A DNA stretch of 64,000 nucleotides from Bacteroidota bacterium (GTDB lineage: Bacteria > Bacteroidota > Bacteroidia > Chitinophagales > Chitinophagaceae). Numbering within the stretch: position 1 is the first letter of the stretch; the number at the start of each line of letters is the position of its first letter. The stretch lies in assembly GCA_029573235.1 (NCBI GenBank), contig JAKQGX010000001.1, forward strand, positions 1-64,000, in the 5' to 3' direction. Under the pieces are notes generated by a model. It saw nothing but the letters and a program-made list of their open reading frames with translations, had not been told where the DNA came from and did no database searches. Shown here one piece after another: positions 37,780-48,270 of this stretch. The position numbers and the translations under genes are program-made.

Positions 37780-40767
37780 TTGATAATCACGCTTGTTGAT
37801 AAAAAATCAATGAGCAAAAAAACACCACGATATAAAATGAAATTTACAGCATGGCTGTTTGCATTGGCTACGCTTGCCATACCTTCCATGGCTCATGAGC
37901 ATCATGGCGGAGATTACGATGTTTCTGTGTATAGAAACTACAAAGACATGCCAACTTCAAAGCGGTTGAATATGCACAACCTCAAAAAAGAAGTGGAGGC
38001 GGTCTTTCCGCAATCTTATGTTACGTTTGATAAGTTGAATGGAATGTTTACGTCCATTTATGGCAAGAGTTATTCCATACCCGGTACCACACTGGAGGCT
38101 AAAATAAATTATTGCTTTCAACATCAATTGAAGGCATTGGGTGTGCAGCAAGCAGACTGGATTAAGACCGGTGAAACTCATCCGGGGTTTGCTCAGTTTG
38201 TAAATTATAAACAACAGTTGCACGGTCGTGAAGTAGTTTTTTCTAGATTAAGTTTTCGATTTACTCAAAATGGAGCCATTGAAAAAATTCAAATGAAAAA
38301 CTTTGGTACGCCCCAAACAATGGCACCCACGGTATCTGCTGCAGCTGCCCAAACAACTGCCACCCAAAACCTGAGCGGAGTGTCTATCGAAAAAACTACT
38401 ATTAGCAATGATTGGGTGTGGTTTCCGGTTCCACAAAAAGAGGGATACGACGTAGTGCCCGCATGGGAGTTCGAAGTAATGGGACACAGCGATTACCTAC
38501 CTGTGTTATTACATGGATACGTTAATGCCTTGACCGGTGAACTGCTATACCGCGAAAACCAAGTGAAAGAAACGGTGGACCTTACGGTAAAAGGAGTAGT
38601 GTATAAAAAGGACTATCTATCACCCGCTACAGTAGAGCCATTGGCTGATATGCTTATTAACATTAACAGCAACAATTACTATACCGATAGTGTAGGTTAT
38701 TTTAGTAATGCCAGTCTATCGGCTCCTATCAATGCTACCTTAAACCTGAATGGAAGATGGGCCAATGTTTACAACCATTTAGTATCTGTCAACAAGCAAC
38801 CTTCTTATACCGTATCCGTAAATACAACTGGAACTACGGTTATCTTTGATACCACAGCACCATTGAATGAACGATTGGTAAACGCTTATTATCATGTGAC
38901 ACGAGTACATGATTTCATGAAAACCAAATTCCCCAGTTTTACCGGAATGGATTTTTCTTTAAGAACCAATGTAGATACTATCGGTGGTACTTGTAATGCC
39001 TATTATACACCGGCAAATGGCAACTCCATTAACTTCTACCGTGAGAGTGCCGGATGCAATTCTTTTGTGTATTGCGGCGATATTATTTATCATGAATACG
39101 GGCATGGAATTAATAACAATTTCTATAAAGATGCTGGTGCTACACGCATGTTCAATAGTGCGTTGAATGAAGGTACAGCGGATATTTGGGGAATTGGCAT
39201 TACGGCTGACCCACAATTAGGCAAGGGCTCTTTTAAAAATGGAGCTGTTATTAGAAGGTATGACCTAGCCCCCAAAGTATATCCCCGCGATATACAAGGA
39301 GAAAGCCATGCTGATGGTGAAATCATTGCCGGTGCTTGGTGGGATTTATCGGTAAATCTTGGCTCGGTTGACAGCATGTCTGAATTGTTTTCCAAAACCT
39401 ATTATGATGTGCCTGATGGAGCTTCCGGAACAGAAGGAGATGTGTACCATCAAGTATTGATATCAGCATTGCAGAACGATGATAACGACAACAATTTGTC
39501 GAACGGAACTCCTCATTTTTTGCAAATCATACAAGCCTTTGCCAGACATGGTATCTACTTGTTGATGGATGCCACCATTGACCATACCGATATTAGCAAC
39601 CCGCCCGCTAATACGCCTGTGGCAATCCAAGCGACTGTAACCGTTAGCGAGCCACAATTTTTAGGAGGCTTAAAATTATTTTACAAAGAACGCACGTCAA
39701 ATAATTGGGATAGCTTGGTGATGACACAGGGAACCGTACCTTCTCAATTTTCTGCAACTCTTCCGGGTTTTAACAAAGGAGCCATCGTAGAATATTACTT
39801 CGCTTTGATGGACTATATGAACGTTGCCAATAAATATGCTCCGGCACATTACGCTCCGGATACTACTTTTACCTACAATAATATTTTATATCAATTCGGT
39901 GTTGGATTAAATAAGGTTTGGGGCGAAGACTTTGAAGGCACGATAGACAGTACTTGGCAAATAGGATTACCTTCGGATGATGCTACTACAGGCAACTGGA
40001 TCGTAGCTAGCCCGATTCCTTCAAGCAGTAATGGGCGTCCGGTGCAAACAGGAACCGACCATACAACCGGCACCGCCAGTGGTAAGTGCTTGGTAACCGA
40101 AAATGCTCTTAGTGCTATTGCCGGAGCTAATCAGGCAGATGTAGATAATGGTGTTACTACCGTTATTACTCCGGTGATTAGCGTAGCCGGATTAACTGAC
40201 CCTATAATCGAATACTTCAGATGGTACGGCAATGACAGAGGTTCTAATGTAGAAAACGATATGTGGGAAGTAAGCATTAAACCTTACAATGCAAGCAATT
40301 GGTTGCGCAAAGTAGATTACACCAATAAATCTGATTACAGTTGGAGAAGACGCATCTTCAGGGTGAGTGAATACTATGCGAATATGACAGGAATACAATT
40401 GCGCTTTATTGCCGCCGATAAGAAAGACAGCAACTATCCTAACAATGGACAAAGCACCGTAGAAGCAGCTGTGGACGATATCGTATTGTATGATAATGGC
40501 ACTACCGGTATCAACCCAGCACAGATGGTAAGAGCCAGAATTTATCCGAACCCTGCTCAACAAGAAGTAAACATTGTACTGAACCAACGAGCCAAAGGAA
40601 CGATAACCTTTAATGATATGACCGGTAAAGAATTGATGCGTATTGAAATGACGGATGCAAACACACACTACTCATTCCTCACTGCATCCCTTCCGAACGG
40701 AATATACATGGTAATGATTAAGTCAGAACATGGTACCCAACTATCTAAGGTGAATGTGGCACATTAG
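37780..40767 (+). CDS. Secreted zinc metallopeptidase (M36/fungalysin-like) with T9SS sorting domain
   Basis: HEYGHGINNNF and NEGTADIWG metalloprotease motifs; IYPNPAQQEVNIVL...NGIYMVMI CTD. Start codon uncertain (37780/37810/37837). Confidence 0.85.
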   Translation: MIITLVDKKSMSKKTPRYKMKFTAWLFALATLAIPSMAHEHHGGDYDVSVYRNYKDMPTSKRLNMHNLKKEVEAVFPQSYVTFDKLNGMFTSIYGKSYSIPGTTLEAKINYCFQHQLKALGVQQADWIKTGETHPGFAQFVNYKQQLHGREVVFSRLSFRFTQNGAIEKIQMKNFGTPQTMAPTVSAAAAQTTATQNLSGVSIEKTTISNDWVWFPVPQKEGYDVVPAWEFEVMGHSDYLPVLLHGYVNALTGELLYRENQVKETVDLTVKGVVYKKDYLSPATVEPLADMLININSNNYYTDSVGYFSNASLSAPINATLNLNGRWANVYNHLVSVNKQPSYTVSVNTTGTTVIFDTTAPLNERLVNAYYHVTRVHDFMKTKFPSFTGMDFSLRTNVDTIGGTCNAYYTPANGNSINFYRESAGCNSFVYCGDIIYHEYGHGINNNFYKDAGATRMFNSALNEGTADIWGIGITADPQLGKGSFKNGAVIRRYDLAPKVYPRDIQGESHADGEIIAGAWWDLSVNLGSVDSMSELFSKTYYDVPDGASGTEGDVYHQVLISALQNDDNDNNLSNGTPHFLQIIQAFARHGIYLLMDATIDHTDISNPPANTPVAIQATVTVSEPQFLGGLKLFYKERTSNNWDSLVMTQGTVPSQFSATLPGFNKGAIVEYYFALMDYMNVANKYAPAHYAPDTTFTYNNILYQFGVGLNKVWGEDFEGTIDSTWQIGLPSDDATTGNWIVASPIPSSSNGRPVQTGTDHTTGTASGKCLVTENALSAIAGANQADVDNGVTTVITPVISVAGLTDPIIEYFRWYGNDRGSNVENDMWEVSIKPYNASNWLRKVDYTNKSDYSWRRRIFRVSEYYANMTGIQLRFIAADKKDSNYPNNGQSTVEAAVDDIVLYDNGTTGINPAQMVRARIYPNPAQQEVNIVLNQRAKGTITFNDMTGKELMRIEMTDANTHYSFLTASLPNGIYMVMIKSEHGTQLSKVNVAH

Positions 40768-40786
40768 TAGAAGTAGCATAGAATAA

Positions 40787-40825
40787 AACGATGAAGGTCG
40801 CGGCGAAGCCGCGACCTTCATCGTT
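40787..40825. terminator. Perfect 18 bp hairpin between convergent genes
   Basis: aacgatgaaggtcgcggc-gaa-gccgcgaccttcatcgtt. Confidence 0.75.
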
Positions 40826-40867
40826 AATAACACATACCTATGCAAAATGGAAATTGGCAGAAGGGAT

Positions 40868-41845
40868 TTAATAGTCGAAAGGTTTTTGAGCAATCGCACA
40901 AAAGGATTCCCAAATCTCTTCAACTACAGCAGCAGCCGGTTGGATACTTTTAATGGTCGCGCTTACCTGTCCGATTTCTAACTCTCCTTCCACCATATCA
41001 CCTTCAAACATCCCTTTTTTGGCTCTGGCTCTACCCAACAAGGTTGTCAATGTTGCTTCATCTGCTCCAGCATTTTCGGCAGCCATTACTTGTTGGCAAA
41101 AGTTGTTTTTTATGAGACGTACAGGAGTAAGTTTTTTCAAAGCGAGTACCGTATCCCCTTCATTCGCTTTGATAATTGCTTGCTTAAAATTTTCGTGACT
41201 GGATGCTTCCGGAGTACAAACGAAGCGACTGCCTATTTGAACGGCTTCTGCACCCAACGCCATTGCTGCATACATAGAGCGCCCACTACTAATGCCACCC
41301 GCAGCTATCAAGGGAATTTGTATGGCTTCCCTTACGGCAGGTATCAAACAGAGGGTAGTGGTTTCTTCCCGACCATTGTGCCCGCCTGCTTCAAAACCCT
41401 CTGCTACTACGGCATCTACACCGGCAGCTTCGCTTTTCTGTGCAAACTTGGCACTGCTTACCACATGCACAACCGTAATGCCGGCTTGTTTTAAAGTGGG
41501 AGTATAAGTTTTGGGATTACCGGCAGAGGTAAAGACAATGGGTACTTTTTCCTCAATGATGGTTTGAATATGCTTATCCGCATCCGGATATAGCAAGGGA
41601 AGATTTACAGCAAAAGGCTTATTGCTGACTTGCTTATACTTCTGAATATGCTCGCGCAGCACCTCCGGATACATACTGCCTGCACCAATGATACCTAACC
41701 CTCCGGCATTGCTAACAGCAGCTGCTAATCGCCACCCTGATGCCCATATCATACCGGCTTGTATGATGGGGTATTTGATTTGAAACAATGAGGTAATGCG
41801 GTTTTCGAAATGCGAACGGTCGGCGGATATTTTTCCTGAATACAT
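40868..41845 (-). CDS. Nitronate monooxygenase / FabK-like flavoprotein
   Basis: YPIIQAGMIWASGWRLAAAVSNAGGLGIIGAG; AGGHNGREETTTL; AAGGISSGRSMYAAMALGAEAVQIGSRF. Confidence 0.9.
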   Translation of the reverse strand: MYSGKISADRSHFENRITSLFQIKYPIIQAGMIWASGWRLAAAVSNAGGLGIIGAGSMYPEVLREHIQKYKQVSNKPFAVNLPLLYPDADKHIQTIIEEKVPIVFTSAGNPKTYTPTLKQAGITVVHVVSSAKFAQKSEAAGVDAVVAEGFEAGGHNGREETTTLCLIPAVREAIQIPLIAAGGISSGRSMYAAMALGAEAVQIGSRFVCTPEASSHENFKQAIIKANEGDTVLALKKLTPVRLIKNNFCQQVMAAENAGADEATLTTLLGRARAKKGMFEGDMVEGELEIGQVSATIKSIQPAAAVVEEIWESFCAIAQKPFDY

Positions 41846-41961
41846 GATTTATGAGTGTGAAAAGTTGTTAGGTTATGATGAAAAAAAGGGAGTGAAATAG
41901 GGAAAAGAGAAAAGTCATTATGCCAACAGTTTCCTTACTAGTCGAAAAAAAATATGAACAA

Positions 41962-42969
41962 TTATCCTAAATCTATTTCGGTATTATCACCGATATTCAG
42001 GCTTTGGGTGACACCATGCACAAAGGCGTCATTCCCAATAATAGAGGAATGCAACACGACCTCTTCTAACTTGGTGTAAGATCCAATAATGCTGTCTTTG
42101 ATAATAGAATCAGCTATAATGGCATATTCTCCAATGGTGGCATTGGGGCCGATGATGGAGTTCGTAATCGTGCAACCTTCGGCTATGCTAACCGGGGGAA
42201 TTACTACAGAGTTTTGGTATTGCTCAATGAAATGTTGATTGCTGCCTGCTTCTTCCAGCTCTTTGAGAAGAATAGCGTTGGTGGTTAGTAGGTTCTCTTT
42301 TTTTCCGCAGTCAAACCAATTGGCTACTCTAAAGGCATTAAAAAATACTCCTTTATTTATCATTTGTTGCAATACACTGGTGAGTTGATATTCCCCTTCA
42401 TGATCGGTACGCTGTTGTGATAATTGCTCGTCTAAAGACTCAAACAAGGTAGCTACCTCTTTGATGAAATATATGCCCACCATCGCCATGTTGGACTTGG
42501 GTATCAGCGGTTTTTCCACCACACGAATGACTTGGTCTTTATCGTTCAATTCGGCTACGCCAAAGTCGCGAGGGTCATCTACTTTTTTTACACCTATTTG
42601 CGATTGAGGACTATTGAGAACCCATTTTAAGTCATGGTCGCAAATGGTATCACCTAATACGATGATGACTTCTTGTGCCGTGCCTACCGAAGCTTTTGTA
42701 AGCCATAAGGCATGTCCGGTACCATGTCTTTCTTTTTGTGTTACGAATGTAGCATGAAGTGAAGGGTACGTTTTTGAAATATAATCTTGGATTTTGTCTC
42801 CTAAATATCCAATGACAAAAATAAATTCAGTTACACCAGCGTCTAATAATTGGTCCACAATAACACTCAATATGGTTTTGCCTGCAATAGGTATTAAAGC
42901 CTTGGGCTGCGTATAGGTAAGTGGACGAAGTTTGGTGCCGGCACCTGCTACTAATATGATTGCTTTCAC
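41962..42969 (-). CDS. Sugar nucleotidyltransferase with C-terminal left-handed beta-helix
   Basis: AIILVAGAGTKLRPLTYTQPKALIPIAGK; hexapeptide repeats at C-terminus. Confidence 0.88.
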   Translation of the reverse strand: MKAIILVAGAGTKLRPLTYTQPKALIPIAGKTILSVIVDQLLDAGVTEFIFVIGYLGDKIQDYISKTYPSLHATFVTQKERHGTGHALWLTKASVGTAQEVIIVLGDTICDHDLKWVLNSPQSQIGVKKVDDPRDFGVAELNDKDQVIRVVEKPLIPKSNMAMVGIYFIKEVATLFESLDEQLSQQRTDHEGEYQLTSVLQQMINKGVFFNAFRVANWFDCGKKENLLTTNAILLKELEEAGSNQHFIEQYQNSVVIPPVSIAEGCTITNSIIGPNATIGEYAIIADSIIKDSIIGSYTKLEEVVLHSSIIGNDAFVHGVTQSLNIGDNTEIDLG

Positions 42970-43329
42970 GAAAAAGTATAGTTTGAAAATATAAACGATG
43001 GTGTGATATTCAACGTGTGAAAATACGCATAATCGCTAGAACTATCACGGCGGTGCTGAATTTTATAACGGTATTTTATTTGCACAAATACTTGTTGAAA
43101 TATAGTTTTTTTAGCTAAATTTTTATTTTGAATAAACACAATATAGTTGAACGGGAGGCGTTTTGAATGGTGCTTTTCTGAACAGCAAGGGTACGAAAAC
43201 ATTTATTTCGTAATGGCATCAATACATTTATGTGCAATTTGAAAACGACCTATAGAAATTAATAACAGAAAAAAACTATTTTAAAAGAAAAACTACTTAC
43301 CTTCGCACACTTCAAAAAAAGTAATTAAC

Positions 43330-43515
43330 ATGTCAAAGATCAAAATCACACAAGTGAAAAGTGGTATTGACCGCCCTGAAAATCAGAAGCGTACCTTAAC
43401 TGCTTTAGGATTGCGTAAAATCAATTCTACTGTAGAAGTAGAAGCTACACCACAAATACAGGGAATGGTAAGAACCGTTAATCATCTTGTGAAAGTAGAA
43501 GAAGTAAAAAGCTAA
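43330..43515 (+). CDS. rpmD: 50S ribosomal protein L30
   Basis: KITQVKSGIDRPENQKRTLTALGLRKINSTVE. Confidence 0.96.
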   Translation: MSKIKITQVKSGIDRPENQKRTLTALGLRKINSTVEVEATPQIQGMVRTVNHLVKVEEVKS

Positions 43516-43578
43516 TTAATTATTCACTAACAATTTGCGAGCGGTTTTCATTTCCGCGCAAGTTAAAAAAATGTAACT

Positions 43579-44022
43579 ATGCAATTACACAATTTAAAAC
43601 CCGCTAAAGGCGCGGTAACATCCAGAAAAAGAGTAGGTCGCGGTGAAGGTGGTGGTGGCACCACTGCCGGAAAAGGTAACAAAGGACAACAATCCCGCAC
43701 CGGTTATCAATCTAAAAACGGTCACGAAGGTGGTCAGATGCCCATTCAACGCCGCATGCCAAAACGTGGCTTTATCAGCCCCAACCGTGTTTCTTACAAG
43801 GTTTTCAATTTAGGACAATTGGATTTCTTCATTGAAAAATATAATCTTACTGAGTTTACACCAGATAATCTATATATCAACGGTCTTATCAATCGCACGG
43901 ATTTAGTAAAAATCCTTGGAAAAGGAGAGTGCACTGCAAAAATTACCTTCAAAGTAAATGCAGTAAGTGCAAGTGCTAAAGCAGCTATTGAAGCTGCCGG
44001 TGGTACTGTAGAGATTATCTAA
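43579..44022 (+). CDS. rplO: 50S ribosomal protein L15
   Basis: HNLKPAKGAVTSRKRVGRGEGGGGTTAGKGNKGQQSR; EGGQMPIQRRMPKRGF. Confidence 0.98.
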   Translation: MQLHNLKPAKGAVTSRKRVGRGEGGGGTTAGKGNKGQQSRTGYQSKNGHEGGQMPIQRRMPKRGFISPNRVSYKVFNLGQLDFFIEKYNLTEFTPDNLYINGLINRTDLVKILGKGECTAKITFKVNAVSASAKAAIEAAGGTVEII

Positions 44023-44113
44023 TTCAAATATTACAAAAGCCTCTTTTGGTAAAATGTCGCTTTTGTTGTTTATTCGCAATCTATTTTTATCGGATCTTAC
44101 TTAAAATTCACAA

Positions 44114-45460
44114 GTGAAGAAACTTATTGAAACGCTGAAAAATATCTGGAGCATCGAAGAATTGCGCAAACGCATTACGCTTACCTTGCTGTTGATATTA
44201 GTATATCGCGTAGGTTGTTATATTACGTTACCCGGTATTGACCCTAATCAACTAGCCCTTACAGGTAGTCAAGAAGGGTTGTTAGGTATCCTAAACATGT
44301 TTGCCGGAGGAGCATTTAGCCGCGCATCCATATTTGCTTTAGGAGTTATGCCCTACATCTCTGCTTCTATCTTTATGCAATTAGCAGGTATCGTTGTACC
44401 TCAAATTGCGAAATTGCAAAAAGAAGAAAGTGGTAGAAAGAAAATAAACCAATACACACGCTATCTAACGGTATTAGTTACGGCATTTCAAGCAAGTGCA
44501 TATGTTGCATATTTACGCACCCAAACTGGCGGAGCAGTGGTTCAAGACTTCAGTCCGTTGTTGTTTTGGTTATCAACAGTGGTAGTGCTTACCGCCGGTA
44601 CATTGTTTGTAATGTGGTTGGGAGAGAAGATTACCGATAAAGGTATTGGAAATGGCGTTTCACTATTGATTATGATTGGTATCATTGCACGTTTACCACA
44701 TTCACTCATTCAAGAGTTTGATGCAAGAAACTTGGGTGGTGGTGGCGGATTGCTTATCTTCTTAATTGAGATAGCTATTTTCATCGCTGTAGTGGTAGGT
44801 TTGATATTGTTAACGCAAGGAGTACGTAAGATACCATTAAACTATGCTCGTCGTATCATTGGTAGTACAAATGCAGCTAAAGAAGTAGTGGGTAAAAGAG
44901 ATTTTATCCCATTGAAAGTGAATAGTGCCGGTGTAATGCCTATCATCTTTGCACAAGCTATTATGTTTATCCCGGCTACCATTGTGGGCTTTGCAGAAAG
45001 CGAAAGCTCTGCCGGAATAGTTCGTGCTTTGTCTGATTACACTTCTTTATATTACAATCTCATTTATGCAGTATTAGTGATAGCGTTTACTTATTTCTAT
45101 ACCGCACTTATCTTTAACCCTACCGAAATGGCTGACAACCTGAAACGTAATAATAGTTTCATCCCAGGTGTTAAGCCAGGAGAACCAACTGCTAATTACA
45201 TTGCCACCATTATGGATCGCATTACTTTGCCGGGTTCTATTTTCTTAGCCTTGGCAGGTGTACTTCCAGGTATTGCTGCATTAATGGGTGTTACTAGTAG
45301 TTTTGCTACCTTCTATGGTGGTACTTCTATGTTGATTGGTGTTGGTGTAATCTTGGATACACTTCAGCAGATAGAAAGTCATCTTTTGATGCGCCAATAT
45401 GATGGGTTGATGAAAACCGGTCGTATCTCTGGTCGCCAAGCGGTATCTTCTTCAATGTAA
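44114..45460 (+). CDS. secY: Protein translocase subunit SecY
   Basis: GTG start; 10-TM SecY with GIDPNQLA, LGVMPYISASIFMQL, YARRIIG. Confidence 0.98.
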   Translation: MKKLIETLKNIWSIEELRKRITLTLLLILVYRVGCYITLPGIDPNQLALTGSQEGLLGILNMFAGGAFSRASIFALGVMPYISASIFMQLAGIVVPQIAKLQKEESGRKKINQYTRYLTVLVTAFQASAYVAYLRTQTGGAVVQDFSPLLFWLSTVVVLTAGTLFVMWLGEKITDKGIGNGVSLLIMIGIIARLPHSLIQEFDARNLGGGGGLLIFLIEIAIFIAVVVGLILLTQGVRKIPLNYARRIIGSTNAAKEVVGKRDFIPLKVNSAGVMPIIFAQAIMFIPATIVGFAESESSAGIVRALSDYTSLYYNLIYAVLVIAFTYFYTALIFNPTEMADNLKRNNSFIPGVKPGEPTANYIATIMDRITLPGSIFLALAGVLPGIAALMGVTSSFATFYGGTSMLIGVGVILDTLQQIESHLLMRQYDGLMKTGRISGRQAVSSSM

Positions 45461-45481
45461 GATTGTAATTATTAATAATAA

Positions 45482-45515
45482 ACAGAAGTCAAAACAGCAA
45501 TGTTTTGACTTCTGT
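45482..45515 (+). terminator. Terminator between secY and map
   Basis: acagaagtcaaaac-agcaat-gttttgacttctgt, perfect 14 bp stem. Confidence 0.85.
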
Positions 45516-45686
45516 ATTTAGTGTCCATCTTGTTTTGACTGAAGAGTAGTAACTGCTTCGCATTTAAAGATACTTGTGTATGGATGACATATTTTACCTT
45601 CAAATTTTTTATAGAAGCCCTTACCTTTGCAACTCTCATTTAGGCACATAGCCTTTACATTCTCCTATTTTTAGCACACACTCATT

Positions 45687-46502
45687 ATGATTCACATAAG
45701 AACGAAAAGCGAAATTGAAATTATCAGAAGAAATGCACTAATGGTAACAGCTACACTAACAGAAGTAGCAAAGATGTTGCAACCGGGCATTACCACACGT
45801 TCTTTAGACGAAAGGGCAGAGCAATTTATACGCGACAATGGTGGCATTCCTTCTTTTAAAGGATATGGTCCCAGAAACAATGCGTTTCCAGCTTCGCTAT
45901 GTATATCGGTGAATGATGTTGTGGTACACGGCTTTCCATCAGACTATGTACTCAAAGAAGGAGATGTAGTGAGTGTAGATTGTGGTTTTTATAAAGATGG
46001 GTATCATGGTGATCATGCTTATACTTTTGCCTTGGGTGAAGTACCCGATGCCGTTGCCAAACTAATGCGAGTTACGAAAGAATCTTTAGCCCTTGCTGTA
46101 GAAGCCGCCCGTGAGAACAACAGAGTAGGGGATATCTCTTTTTCAGTAGAAAACCACACGTTCAAACAGCATGGTTATGGCGTTGTAAGAGAATTGGTAG
46201 GGCATGGCGTTGGCAAAAACTTGCACGAAGACCCACAAGTGCCTAACTATGGTCGTAGAGGAGATGGCAAACGATTGAAAGCGGGAATGGTATTAGCTAT
46301 CGAGCCGATGATAAATCTTGGCACACATCGCGTGAATACTTTAGAAGACGGATGGACTATTGTAACCGCAGATGGGATGGTGTCGGTACACTATGAGCAT
46401 ACCACGTTGGTTGGTATTACTGCCGGTGAAGCCTTATCTAGCTTTGCTCCGATAGAAGAAGCCGAAAGAAATAATCCCAATTTGAGCAAGGCGCATTTGT
46501 AA
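45687..46502 (+). CDS. map: Methionine aminopeptidase type I
   Basis: VSVDCGFYKDGYHGDHAYTF, GHGVGKNLHEDPQVPNYG, LAIEPMI. Confidence 0.96.
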   Translation: MIHIRTKSEIEIIRRNALMVTATLTEVAKMLQPGITTRSLDERAEQFIRDNGGIPSFKGYGPRNNAFPASLCISVNDVVVHGFPSDYVLKEGDVVSVDCGFYKDGYHGDHAYTFALGEVPDAVAKLMRVTKESLALAVEAARENNRVGDISFSVENHTFKQHGYGVVRELVGHGVGKNLHEDPQVPNYGRRGDGKRLKAGMVLAIEPMINLGTHRVNTLEDGWTIVTADGMVSVHYEHTTLVGITAGEALSSFAPIEEAERNNPNLSKAHL

Positions 46503-46531
46503 TAACAGCCTTTCCGTTATATACCTTGCTA

Positions 46532-47110
46532 TTATAGTAGAATATTACTCTTGAATATTTTTACTGAAATAGCCAATAGAATCACACCAAAAAACTTTCG
46601 CAACATGGAAATACCGGAAGGTCCGAAGACGCGCTCTAATAGGTTAATAGAGCGGAGTGTGATGAATACAAATAGCAAGTTGATAAGAATGGCAATAAGT
46701 ATGTTGTTGGCATGATATTCGGCTTTTAGAGACATGATGGTAGTAAGTGTACCGGAGCCGGCAATCAATGGAAAGGCAATTGGAACAATATTGCCGGAGC
46801 GTGCATCCTGTTCGCCTCTAAACAATTCTATCCCCAACACCATTTCCAACCCTAAAATAAATATTACGATAGACCCCGCAATAGCAAAGGAGTGTACATC
46901 CAACCCCATAAAATTCAGCACCGACTCTCCAATAAAAAAGAACAATAACATTAACGAGCCGGACACGACAGTAGCTTGCACCGCACTGATTTCACCCATT
47001 TTCTTTTTTAATGAAATAAGGATTGGAAGTGAACCTAAAATATCAATAACAGCAAACAATGTAAAAGAGATGGTGAGTATTTGCGCTAGGTCAAATTGAA
47101 AAGTATCCAT
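46532..47110 (-). CDS. MarC-family integral membrane protein
   Basis: Six-TM pattern; FAVIDILGSLPILISL and AFPLIAGSGTLTTIM. Confidence 0.88.
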   Translation of the reverse strand: MDTFQFDLAQILTISFTLFAVIDILGSLPILISLKKKMGEISAVQATVVSGSLMLLFFFIGESVLNFMGLDVHSFAIAGSIVIFILGLEMVLGIELFRGEQDARSGNIVPIAFPLIAGSGTLTTIMSLKAEYHANNILIAILINLLFVFITLRSINLLERVFGPSGISMLRKFFGVILLAISVKIFKSNILL

Positions 47111-47216
47111 GCTGCAAAATTAGGTAGTGCCTCATAAATTTCATTTTCTGCTTCGATCTATTTTGGAAAATAGCACCACACTATAGATTTTTACAGCAGT
47201 TACTTAACGATTGGCA

Positions 47217-48227
47217 ATGAACAAAGATTTTCAAGCGATACTACAGTCTGTAAAAGAAAAGAAGTTTGCCCCGGTATATTTGATTGACGGAGAAGAAGTG
47301 TATTATACCGATATCCTTACCAAGTGCTTCGAAGAACAGATATTAACCGAAGCGGAGCGCGATTTTAATTTATTAGTCTTATACGGAAAAGATGTTTCTA
47401 GTGTTGATGTAATCAATACCTGTCACCGGCTTCCTATGTTTGCACCCAAGCAAGTAGTAATTATTAAGGATGCCACTCAAATGAAAGATTTGAAGGAGTT
47501 GGCTGCTTATGTGGAACATGCCAACCCATCCACTATATTACTCATCGAACATCGCTTTAAAAAAGTAGATGGTAAGTTGAAGTTGGTGAAATTGGTAAAG
47601 GATAAGGGGTATTATTTTACAGCAGATAAAATAAAAGAAGAAGATATGCCCGGTTGGATTGAACGCTATGGAACAAGTATCGGCTTTCATGTGGCAATGC
47701 CTGAAGCGCAGCTACTAGCCGGCTATTTGGGCGATGATCTTCAGAAAATAGTAAACGAAATAGATAAAGTACGCATCAACGTTCCTGAGGAAAAACAACT
47801 CACAAGCAAAATGATTCAAACGTACATCGGTATCAATCGTGAGTACAATCTTTTTGAATTTCCAGTGATGCTGACGACCAAAAACAAAGATAAACTTTAC
47901 AAAATGTTGACGCATTTTGTGGACAATCCCAAAGCGGCGCCGATGCCACTCATTGTAGGTGCCCTGTATGCACATTTGAATACCGTATATCAGGCACAAG
48001 CATTAGGCAACAACGAAAAAGAATTGATGTCGGTTTTGCGATTGTATAAAGATAGATTGCGCGACACGGTGATAGCCGCCAGAAATTTACCTTCACCTAA
48101 AATAGAAATGTGCTTTGATATTCTTGCAGACTATAGTGCTAAAATGGTAGGCGTAAACAGTACTGCAGATGACCGGGCATTATTAAAAGAGTTGGTTGCC
48201 AAAATGGAACTGACTATTGGTGCGTAA
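47217..48227 (+). CDS. holA: DNA polymerase III subunit delta
   Basis: PVYLIDGEEVYYTD...FNLLVLYGKD; LAGYLGDDLQKIVNEIDK. Confidence 0.88.
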   Translation: MNKDFQAILQSVKEKKFAPVYLIDGEEVYYTDILTKCFEEQILTEAERDFNLLVLYGKDVSSVDVINTCHRLPMFAPKQVVIIKDATQMKDLKELAAYVEHANPSTILLIEHRFKKVDGKLKLVKLVKDKGYYFTADKIKEEDMPGWIERYGTSIGFHVAMPEAQLLAGYLGDDLQKIVNEIDKVRINVPEEKQLTSKMIQTYIGINREYNLFEFPVMLTTKNKDKLYKMLTHFVDNPKAAPMPLIVGALYAHLNTVYQAQALGNNEKELMSVLRLYKDRLRDTVIAARNLPSPKIEMCFDILADYSAKMVGVNSTADDRALLKELVAKMELTIGA

Positions 48228-48270
48228 CAAGAATGGTACTTCCGACACAAAAGTGCTACAAGGAAGCTTA

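Noticed and set aside
40192-40668. 158 aa minus-strand ORF
   Set aside because: Antisense of the metallopeptidase/T9SS C-terminal region.
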